This document shows positions 24,833 through 31,741 of a DNA stretch of 64,000 nucleotides, piece by piece. Within the stretch, counting starts at the first letter, position 1. Every line of letters begins with the position of its first letter. Source of the stretch: an uncultured Clostridia bacterium (GTDB lineage Bacteria; Bacillota; Clostridia; Christensenellales; Borkfalkiaceae); assembly GCA_947630705.1 (NCBI GenBank), contig CANRIK010000006.1:1-64000 (forward strand), given 5' to 3'. A program made the position numbers and the translations under genes. The notes below the pieces were generated by a model. That model was not told the origin of the DNA and did not search any database. It worked only from the letters and a program-made list of their open reading frames with translations.

Positions 24833-25560
24833 ATTCTCTCCCTCATTTTTCTCTTTACAAATCCGTTTAAACCGGAATAACCTTTCAGAAAGTCGAAAAG
24901 TCCTCGGTTTAACCCTCTGACGGAATCGGCCGCCGTCTTGAAGGCGCTCACCGTCTGTTTGCGCCACCTGCCGATAGGGAGCGTCGGGTCCTCGGGTATG
25001 ACGGCAAGTAGTTTGAGGCGCAGAATTTCCGCGATTTTTTCGGGCGGCAGAACTTCCCCCGATATCACCTGTCCGCCGTTGAGCTTGTTGACTATAAGCG
25101 AAACGTCTTTAATTCCGCCGTCGAAGAGCGCGCTCTTGCTGCCGTCCGCGGATTTTATGGAGGGCAGGTAGGGCTCCGTGACTATTATAGCGCGGTCGCA
25201 TATCGACTTTGCGGCTCTGTCCAGAAGAACATAGTCAAACAGCCCTTCGACTTCGTTCACGGCTCTTTCGATAAGGCTCGTGTTTTTCAGACCCAGCGAG
25301 GGCATGATGTGCAGATTTGACGACTTGGGGTGCGCGCACGCCGTCTGTTTTGCCCTGCACGCCGCTCTTTCGTAGTCTGCGAGAGTATACACCTGCATAT
25401 TTCCCAAACCGGCGACGGTCATTGCGCCGGCGCCTATGTTGTCGCCGTCCACTATAAGAGTCTTTTCTCCGGCTTCCGAAAGCGCCAGCCCGAGCCCCAC
25501 GCATACGGTAGTCGCACCGGTGCCGCCCTTGAAGCCGCCGACGTATATTTTATCAGCCAT
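24829..25560 (-). CDS. MinD/ParA-superfamily ATPase lacking the P-loop lysine
   Basis: 243-aa protein. The deviant Walker A reads KGGTGATT (residues 11-18): the signature Lys11 is kept but the usual second Lys is Ala16. The same change is common in CpaE/TadZ proteins (GGVGATT/GGVGAST), which localise pili, and rare in MinD. VIVDGDN and YVLLDRA are the switch motifs. The C-terminus GFVKRKMRERI is basic and might form a short amphipathic membrane anchor, as in MinD. No minC is near. It could position division or a surface structure. The ATG at 25560 has AAAAGGTG upstream. Confidence 0.75.
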   Translation of the reverse strand: MADKIYVGGFKGGTGATTVCVGLGLALSEAGEKTLIVDGDNIGAGAMTVAGLGNMQVYTLADYERAACRAKQTACAHPKSSNLHIMPSLGLKNTSLIERAVNEVEGLFDYVLLDRAAKSICDRAIIVTEPYLPSIKSADGSKSALFDGGIKDVSLIVNKLNGGQVISGEVLPPEKIAEILRLKLLAVIPEDPTLPIGRWRKQTVSAFKTAADSVRGLNRGLFDFLKGYSGLNGFVKRKMRERI

Positions 25561-25629
25561 ATTACACCTTTTAGAAATACTAACACGAAAAGCCGCGCGA
25601 AAATGTGATTTTTTTGTTTAAAAATATAT

Positions 25630-25656
25630 ATATTGTGTAAAAAACCGGCATAAAAT
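25630..25656 (+). promoter_or_regulatory. SigE-like promoter of yqfC
   Basis: ATATT, 14-bp spacer, CATAAAAT resembles the mother-cell SigE consensus (-10 CATACAAT-like). The -10 box ends 6 nt before the ATG, so the mRNA may be leaderless. In B. subtilis yqfC and yqfD are SigE-controlled. Confidence 0.5.
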
Positions 25657-25662
25657 ACCCGT

Positions 25663-25908
25663 ATGAAGTTATTGGAACAGCTTCTCAAAGAGCTGGGCGC
25701 CGACCCGTCTTACGGCATAACGTTGGTGCCCCGTCAATGTTGCTATGTAAAGAACGTCAAGTCGGTTGACTATTTTTCTTCGGAAGAGGTCAGACTCTCC
25801 TGCGGCGGATTGCGTCTTACGGTGGAGGGCAAAAATATGCGAGTGGGTCAATATTTCGAGGGGGATCTCATGTTGAAGGGCGACGTTACGGGGGTCAGAA
25901 TTGAATAA
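25663..25908 (+). CDS. yqfC: Sporulation protein YqfC
   Basis: 81-aa member of the YqfC/YabP family, identified by the C-terminal half (SCGGLRLTVEGKNMRVGQYFEGDLMLKGDVTGVRIE) and by its place before yqfD. It has a role in sporulation in relatives, with no defined biochemical activity. No Shine-Dalgarno sequence precedes the ATG. The 3' end overlaps yqfD. Confidence 0.88.
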   Translation: MKLLEQLLKELGADPSYGITLVPRQCCYVKNVKSVDYFSSEEVRLSCGGLRLTVEGKNMRVGQYFEGDLMLKGDVTGVRIE

Positions 25909-26791
25909 TCTTGCCAAAATACGAGTGACGTCCACCGTGGAGAACGCCTTAAAAAAACTTCGCAAGGCGGAAATCTCCGTCTATGACTGCAAAAAACGCG
26001 GCGCGGACTTTATATTTTGCGTAAAAGACAAAGATATCAAAAAAGTTTTTGCAATTTTCGCAAAGCCGTGTTATAATATCGTCGTAGAGCGCGAAAGCCT
26101 TGCAAAAAGACTTCTTTCGGGCGCCGTTCTGCGAGTTGGGATACTCACGGGAGCCGTGGTTTTTGCGGCGGCGGCCTTTCTTTCGAATTTTTTCATTCTT
26201 AAAATAGAGGTCGAGGGCAGCGGAGCTTATCTTAAAAGCGCGGTATTGCAGATAATCGGCGAAGAGGGCGCCGGCGAGTGGAAACCTTTTTCTTCTCTCG
26301 ACGTGCCCGTCGCCTCGGGAAGAATACTTTCTTTGCCGGGAGTAACGTTCTGCAATATTTCAAAACGCGGCAGTGTGCTGTCTGTGGACGTCGAGGCCGA
26401 CGGGCACGCGAACTACAAGGTCAGCCGCGACAATCTCGTTTCCGACGTCTCCGGAAAAGTGGCGGGTCTTGCGGCGATATGCGGCACGGCGGCAGTTTCG
26501 ACGGGCGACGCGGTATCCGTCGGCGACGTTTTGATTTATGCCGGTACAATGGTCGGCGATAAATTCGAGAGCGGAATAGCGGTGGGTTACGCCGAGATAG
26601 AGTGTAAAAAAACGGCGGAGTACTCCGCTCCCGACGATTCCGAGGAAAGCATAAGGAGGGCCTATGCCTCTCTGCTTTTGGATAAAGACAGAGTAATTTC
26701 CCGAAGCCATTTTATCGAGCCGTCCGAAGACGGCGTGCTCATAATAATGGAAATAAACTATTTGCACAAGATAAGTATCAATCTTACATAG
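25901..26791 (+). CDS. yqfD: Sporulation protein YqfD
   Basis: 296-aa membrane protein. One strong hydrophobic segment at ~residues 73-96 (GAVLRVGILTGAVVFAAAAFLSNFF) separates a cytoplasmic N-terminal part from a larger outer part, which contains a POTRA-like stretch (FFILKIEVEGSGAYLKSAVLQII) and then a region with YVEADG-type strands typical of YqfD. The start is TTG at 25901, overlapping the yqfC stop, with GGGGG upstream. The pair yqfCD before phoH is conserved in spore-forming Bacillota. Confidence 0.88.
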   Translation: MNNLAKIRVTSTVENALKKLRKAEISVYDCKKRGADFIFCVKDKDIKKVFAIFAKPCYNIVVERESLAKRLLSGAVLRVGILTGAVVFAAAAFLSNFFILKIEVEGSGAYLKSAVLQIIGEEGAGEWKPFSSLDVPVASGRILSLPGVTFCNISKRGSVLSVDVEADGHANYKVSRDNLVSDVSGKVAGLAAICGTAAVSTGDAVSVGDVLIYAGTMVGDKFESGIAVGYAEIECKKTAEYSAPDDSEESIRRAYASLLLDKDRVISRSHFIEPSEDGVLIIMEINYLHKISINLT

Positions 26792-26793
26792 AA

Positions 26794-27795
26794 ATGAACG
26801 AAAGCATACGTAAAATTTCGGCGGGAAGCGCGGACAAACTCCAAAGAGTGCTCGGCACTTTCGACGAAAATCTCAATTTGATAATGAGCGAACTTGGCGT
26901 CAGCGTCAGAGTGGACGGAGTGAACGTCATAGTCAGCGGCGTGGAGGATAGGGTCGTTCAGGCGACTTCCGTCTTTGAAAACCTACTCATTCTCTGCGAA
27001 AACGGCGAAAGCGTGGATAAGGGGCGAGTTTCGTACTGCATAGAGCTTGCCAAAGAGGGCAAGGCCTCCGACATAACAAAGCTCTCCACGGGCGTAGTGG
27101 CTATAACTTCGCGCGGCAAGCCGATAAAGTGTAAGACGGTGGGGCAGAAGAGATATGCGGACGCCATAAAACAGCACTCCGTGGTATTCGGCATAGGTCC
27201 GGCCGGAACGGGCAAGACCTATCTTGCCGTCTGTCTCGCTGTTCAGACGATGAAGCAAAAGCAGGTAGACAAAATAATTCTGACCCGACCGGCAGTGGAG
27301 GCCGGCGAAAAGCTGGGATTTCTTCCGGGCGATCTGCAAACCAAAGTGGACCCCTATCTCCGCCCGTTGTACGACGCGTTGCAGGAGATGCTGGGGCTTG
27401 AAACTTATACAAAACTTATGGAGCGCGGCTCGATAGAGATTGCACCGCTCGCCTACATGCGCGGAAGAACGCTCTCCAACGCCTTTATTATTCTCGACGA
27501 AGCCCAGAACACCACGCGCGAGCAGATGAAAATGTTTTTAACGAGGCTCGGCGACGGCAGTAAAATGGTTATAACCGGCGACGTCACGCAGATAGATTTG
27601 CCGGACGGCAAGAAGAGCGGTCTGGAACACGCCGCTCATGTGCTGGACGGCGTGGAGGGCATTTCCGTAATACGTTTAAACGATAAGGACGTCGTTCGCA
27701 ACCCCTTGGTCATGAGAATTGTGAGGGCTTACGAGGCGGACGGCAAGAGGAGGGAAAAACTTGAAGAGCAAGCTGACAAAGAAAGAGATATTTAA
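26794..27795 (+). CDS. phoH: PhoH-family ATPase
   Basis: 333-aa cytoplasmic ATPase linked to RNA metabolism and often found with ybeY, as here. Walker A is GIGPAGTGKTYLAV and Walker B is IILDEAQNTTREQMKMF; the N-terminal part (residues ~30-75) looks like a KH-type RNA-binding fold. Size is normal. The 3' end overlaps pgpH by 35 bp, suggesting coupled translation. Confidence 0.95.
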   Translation: MNESIRKISAGSADKLQRVLGTFDENLNLIMSELGVSVRVDGVNVIVSGVEDRVVQATSVFENLLILCENGESVDKGRVSYCIELAKEGKASDITKLSTGVVAITSRGKPIKCKTVGQKRYADAIKQHSVVFGIGPAGTGKTYLAVCLAVQTMKQKQVDKIILTRPAVEAGEKLGFLPGDLQTKVDPYLRPLYDALQEMLGLETYTKLMERGSIEIAPLAYMRGRTLSNAFIILDEAQNTTREQMKMFLTRLGDGSKMVITGDVTQIDLPDGKKSGLEHAAHVLDGVEGISVIRLNDKDVVRNPLVMRIVRAYEADGKRREKLEEQADKERDI

Positions 27796-29218
27796 GAGCG
27801 TGTTGAGCTTTTTCTTCGGCATGGTCATATTCGGAGCGGTGCTGTTTGCGACCCTTACTTTCACCCAGAAAGGCAATATTTTCGCCTATATAGGTCAGAA
27901 CGTCAGCAATATAGTCACCGTGGCCGTAACAATAGCCGCCATGTCCGCGATAACTTTCACCTATTTCTGGTTCGAGAACAAGTCCGTCTTGTCAAAGTGT
28001 TCGCGCATATTCGAAATCTTCATTTTATTCAGTATTTCAGCGGTAATTTCCGCGGCGGTCGGCATATACGTTCATCCGGTCGCTCGCCCGGGAAGTTTCG
28101 TCGCAATGATGCTTATAATGCTTTTCAGACGTCGCGACGCAATATTTTTGAATACCATTTACGCGATAATGATGCTGGTAATCGACAGATACGCCAACAG
28201 CGCTCTTTTAGACATGGTATATGTCAGCTATGCCGGATTTTTATCGACGTTCTGTTCGGGCATAGTTGCGATTTTCCTCTTCAAAAACATTAAGACGAGA
28301 ATAGGCAGCGTTCTCGCGGCGTTCACCCTGCTTTTGCCGGTGCTCATAATAAATGCCGCGATACTTCTGCCGAATACGACAGAGCTCACTTATTTCTACA
28401 TTCTTACTGACTACCTTCTTTACAGCGTGCTCGATTGTCTCTTCTCCGTGCTTCTGTTCTTCCTGCTCCTTCCGATATTCGAAGTGATATTCAAGCACCT
28501 TACGCCCTTCCGTCTGCGCGAGCTCACCAGCGAAAACGCCAAAATCATAAAATTGCTCAAAACCAACGCGCTCGGCACGTACAATCACTCGGTGGTAGTG
28601 GCACAGCTTGCGGAGTCATGCGCCGCGGCGATAGGCGAGGACCCCGAGCTGGCGAGGGCGGCCGGATATTATCACGACGTCGGCAAGATCAAAAATCCCG
28701 AAATGTTCTCCGAAAATCAGGGCGATATCAACATACATCAACAGCTCACCCCCGAACTTTCGGTGGATATAATTCGTTCGCACACCCGCGACGGAGCAAA
28801 ACTTATCAAGAAGAACCATCTGCCCGATTTCCTCGCCGACGTTGCGGTAGAGCATCACGGCACTCTCCCCATAAAATATTTCTATGCGAAGGCCCTTAAA
28901 ATGAGCGACGGCGAACTCCGCATGGGCAGTTATTCCTATAACGGTCCCACGCCCACCACGAAGATAGCGGCGATAATAATGATAGCCGACGCTTCCGAGG
29001 CGGCCACGCGTTCGCTCTCCGACCGCTCTCCCGAGAACGTCGAGGCGCTCGTTAAGAGCCTGATAGAGGAGAGAATGAACCTCGACCAGTTTGCCGACTG
29101 CGACATAACCATGCGCGAACTCTCCATAATCGCCATGACCGTCGTGACGCAGCTCACGGGAGTATATCATTCGAGGGTTCAATATCCGAAGCTCACGGTA
29201 TCCAACAAAAAGAGATGA
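27761..29218 (+). CDS. pgpH: PgpH-type c-di-AMP phosphodiesterase, lacking the extracellular domain
   Basis: 485-aa 7TM-HD protein that should split c-di-AMP to pApA. Typical PgpH has ~700 residues with a large extracellular domain between the first two membrane helices; here only ~25 residues lie between them. The seven membrane segments occupy residues ~12-250. The HD domain keeps NHSVVVAQLAE, YYHDVGKIKNP and EHHGT. The start is TTG at 27761, with AGGAGG upstream, inside phoH. The loss of the sensor part implies different control of c-di-AMP turnover. Confidence 0.92.
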   Translation: MKSKLTKKEIFKSVLSFFFGMVIFGAVLFATLTFTQKGNIFAYIGQNVSNIVTVAVTIAAMSAITFTYFWFENKSVLSKCSRIFEIFILFSISAVISAAVGIYVHPVARPGSFVAMMLIMLFRRRDAIFLNTIYAIMMLVIDRYANSALLDMVYVSYAGFLSTFCSGIVAIFLFKNIKTRIGSVLAAFTLLLPVLIINAAILLPNTTELTYFYILTDYLLYSVLDCLFSVLLFFLLLPIFEVIFKHLTPFRLRELTSENAKIIKLLKTNALGTYNHSVVVAQLAESCAAAIGEDPELARAAGYYHDVGKIKNPEMFSENQGDINIHQQLTPELSVDIIRSHTRDGAKLIKKNHLPDFLADVAVEHHGTLPIKYFYAKALKMSDGELRMGSYSYNGPTPTTKIAAIIMIADASEAATRSLSDRSPENVEALVKSLIEERMNLDQFADCDITMRELSIIAMTVVTQLTGVYHSRVQYPKLTVSNKKR

Positions 29219-29242
29219 TTTTACGGCTCTGAACATCGCTTG

Positions 29243-29267
29243 AAGCCCAAGTATTTCGGGCTTTTGA
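29243..29267 (+). terminator. Weak terminator-like hairpin between pgpH and ybeY
   Basis: AAGCCC / GGGCTT with a 9-nt loop and TT only. It might reduce read-through into ybeY; weak. Confidence 0.3.
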
Positions 29268-29282
29268 AGCGCGAGGTGCAAA

Positions 29283-29750
29283 GTGTTGAAAATAGAATGT
29301 GAAGAACTTGATTTTGCCGCGCTTGCCGCGGCGTTCGACGGCGAATACAGCGCCGATTGCGACCTCTCCTGTGAGGTCGTAATTGTTGATGAAAATGAAA
29401 TCCGTCGGCTCAATTCGGAGATAAGAAAAATCGATAAAGTCACAGACGTGTTGAGTTTTCCGTCGCTCGAAGGTATTCGCGGAGTTCGTTTGGAGCATAA
29501 GGATTACCTCGACGAAATAGACGAAAACGGGGCTCTCTTTATAGGAAGTATAGCCGTTTGCGAAGCCCGTGCGAGAGAGCAGGCGAGCGAGTACGGACAT
29601 TCCTATGCGCGCGAGCTCAACTATCTCGTCACGCACGGCGTTTTCCACCTTTTGGGATACGACCATATGACGGACGAGGATAAGCGCGAAATGCGCCTTC
29701 GCGAAGAGCGCGTGCTCCAAAAGATAAATCTTTCGAGGGACGGACAATGA
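29283..29750 (+). CDS. ybeY: Endoribonuclease YbeY
   Basis: 155-aa zinc-dependent RNase acting in 16S rRNA maturation and ribosome quality control. The metal-binding motif HGVFHLLGYDH (H-x3-H-x5-H) is intact, preceded by the typical TDVLSFP. The start is taken as GTG at 29283, with GAGGTG upstream; TTG at the next codon is possible. Overlaps era by ATGA. Confidence 0.95.
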   Translation: MLKIECEELDFAALAAAFDGEYSADCDLSCEVVIVDENEIRRLNSEIRKIDKVTDVLSFPSLEGIRGVRLEHKDYLDEIDENGALFIGSIAVCEARAREQASEYGHSYARELNYLVTHGVFHLLGYDHMTDEDKREMRLREERVLQKINLSRDGQ

Positions 29751-30625
29751 GAAGCGGAATAATAGCCGTCATAGGCAGAGCCAACGCCGGGAAATCCACC
29801 CTCGTAAACGTGCTCGTGGGCGAAAAGGTGGCGATAGTTTCGCCAAAGCCCCAGACCACGCGCAACTCGATAATGGGCGTGCTAACAAAGCCCGATTATC
29901 AGCTCGTGTTCGTCGATACTCCGGGCATCTATAAAAGTTCGAACAAGCTCTCCGACATAATGATGAAGACGGCCGAGGACGCCGCAAAAGACGTCGATTT
30001 CATACTCTTCGTCCACGACGGACACGGCGGACTGTCCGACAGGGATATCTCCATAATGAAAAAATACGTCGGGGGCGGTATTCCCTCGGCGATAGCCTAT
30101 ACGAAAATAGACATAATGCCCAAGGACCGCATAGCTCCCGACATTCAAAAGCTCTGCGAAAACGGCGTTGACGTCGATGTCTTTCCCGTCTCCGCAAGGA
30201 AGGGCACAAACATGGCGAATCTCGAAAAATTTCTCGCACAAAGCATGCCGGAGGGCGATAAAATAATAGCCGACGACATTGTGTCCGACCGCAGCGAGAA
30301 GTTCATGATTGCCGAGATTATGCGCGAGAAGATACTTCTCAAATTCGACGACGAGGTGCCCCACGGCATAGCCGTGATAGTCAACAGATTCGAGCGCGGC
30401 GAAAACGGAGTGTACGATATAAATCTCGATATCGTATGCGACAAGCCCAACCATAAATCCATTCTCATAGGCAGGGGCGGAGCGGCAATAAAAGAGGTTT
30501 CTTCCTTTGCGCGAAAGAGCATGGAAAGTTTCCTCGGCGCAAAGGTCTTTCTCACCACCTACGTGCGCGTGGAGGAGGGTTGGAGAGACAAAATGGGTCT
30601 TATTAAAGACATGGTGATTTTGTAG
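29747..30625 (+). CDS. era: GTPase Era
   Basis: 292-aa ribosome-assembly GTPase that binds 16S rRNA through a C-terminal KH domain. G1 is GRANAGKST, G2 QTTRNSI, G3 DTPGI; G4 is TKID, where Asn is more usual (NKID). The KH loop reads GRGGAAIK. Length is normal. It lies after ybeY without the dgkA and cdd genes found between them in B. subtilis. Confidence 0.96.
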   Translation: MRSGIIAVIGRANAGKSTLVNVLVGEKVAIVSPKPQTTRNSIMGVLTKPDYQLVFVDTPGIYKSSNKLSDIMMKTAEDAAKDVDFILFVHDGHGGLSDRDISIMKKYVGGGIPSAIAYTKIDIMPKDRIAPDIQKLCENGVDVDVFPVSARKGTNMANLEKFLAQSMPEGDKIIADDIVSDRSEKFMIAEIMREKILLKFDDEVPHGIAVIVNRFERGENGVYDINLDIVCDKPNHKSILIGRGGAAIKEVSSFARKSMESFLGAKVFLTTYVRVEEGWRDKMGLIKDMVIL

Positions 30626-30763
30626 AGCGCCGCTTCGCCGAACATGGATTTTGTTTTTTCGTGACTGTCAGAGAGGCGCTTTTTGCATAACGGGGTTCGG
30701 AATCGAAGTCCTGTAAACATAAATCTTCGTTTTATACGCATACTTTTACAGAAGGGGGTGCGT

Positions 30764-30868
30764 ATGAAAAAGGACAGGGACGCGGCTGAACTCGCTTGGA
30801 AAATGTTCGAAAAGACGGGCAGTGTCAGCTACTATATGCTCTACAAAAAACTCAACGGCGAAAATTGA
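30764..30868 (+). CDS. yqzL: YqzL family small protein
   Basis: 34-aa protein, too short for a sure homology call, but AWKMFEKTGSVSYYMLYKKL has the WxxFxxTGxxxxYLLY pattern of YqzL, which lies between era and recO in B. subtilis just as here. GGGGGT precedes the ATG by a normal distance. Function unknown. The 140 bp before it contain a GAGCGCC / GGCGCTTTTT pairing with a very long loop that might act as a weak attenuator. Confidence 0.8.
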   Translation: MKKDRDAAELAWKMFEKTGSVSYYMLYKKLNGEN

Positions 30869-30894
30869 GTTTTTCGGCTGTATAAAGGTACTTA

Positions 30895-31644
30895 ATGGAA
30901 CAAAAGGTAAACGCCCTTATGCTTCGGGCGGCAGATTACAAAGAGAACGATAAAATTCTTACTCTCCTTACCGCCGAGCTCGGTAAAATCACCGTCGGCA
31001 TAAGGGGAGTTAAAAAGGCTGGGGCAAAGCTCAAATTTGCCGTACAGCCTTTTTGTTTTGCCGAATACATGCTCGTGAAGCGCGGCGATAAATACACGGT
31101 GACGGGCTGTTCCGAGACGGAGAGTTTCTACGATTTGCGCACAGATATAATGAAATTTTACGCGGCGAGCGCGGCGGCGGAGGCCGCTCTTGCGCTAACG
31201 TACGAGGGGGACGAGTGCCGAGAGATTTTCCGCGCTCTGATAGACGCCTACACCGAAATGTGCTCCGGTAACGAATGTTCGGCTCTCATTCGCTTCCTCG
31301 TCTGCGCCCTCGGCGGATCGGGATATGCCCTTTCGGCGGAGCACTGCCCGCGTTGCGGCAAAGATTTGCTCTTGTCCGATAGCCTCCGATTCGACATGCC
31401 CTCGGGCGCGTTTTCGTGCTCTTCGTGCGGCGACGGTTTGGGCGCGAGCCGCGTCACGTTGAACGTCATAAGGAGAGCGCAGGGCAAATCGTTCCGACCT
31501 GACCTTATAACCGCCGACGGCATGAAGCGGGCTCTTCGGCTGTTGCGCGAATATTTTTCATACAAGACCGACGGCAGGCTGAACGCTCTCGAAGAGTACA
31601 TACGCCTTTTTTCCGCCTCGACCGATGGGCAGACGGCTCAATAA
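30895..31644 (+). CDS. recO: DNA repair protein RecO
   Basis: 249-aa recombination mediator that loads RecA with RecR. An N-terminal OB fold (VNALMLRAADYKENDKILTLLTAELGKI) is followed by a helical domain with a zinc site CPRCG...CSSCG. Normal length. It is the last gene of the era group; AAAGG precedes the ATG. Confidence 0.95.
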   Translation: MEQKVNALMLRAADYKENDKILTLLTAELGKITVGIRGVKKAGAKLKFAVQPFCFAEYMLVKRGDKYTVTGCSETESFYDLRTDIMKFYAASAAAEAALALTYEGDECREIFRALIDAYTEMCSGNECSALIRFLVCALGGSGYALSAEHCPRCGKDLLLSDSLRFDMPSGAFSCSSCGDGLGASRVTLNVIRRAQGKSFRPDLITADGMKRALRLLREYFSYKTDGRLNALEEYIRLFSASTDGQTAQ

Positions 31645-31669
31645 TTTTTGCGTAAAGCGCTTTAAACGC

Positions 31670-31698
31670 TTGCCAATTTCCTACGTTTATATTACAAT
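31670..31698 (+). promoter_or_regulatory. Promoter of ppdK
   Basis: TTGCCA, 17-bp spacer, TACAAT, 43 bp before the ATG. Confidence 0.65.
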
Positions 31699-31741
31699 AA
31701 TATAGTTGATAAAAAAGTATTTTCTATGGAGGAATTTTTCA

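Noticed and set aside
30626-30700. Terminator between era and yqzL
   Set aside because: The AGCGCC/GGCGCT pairing needs a loop of over 40 nt; kept only as a possible weak attenuator in the yqzL note.
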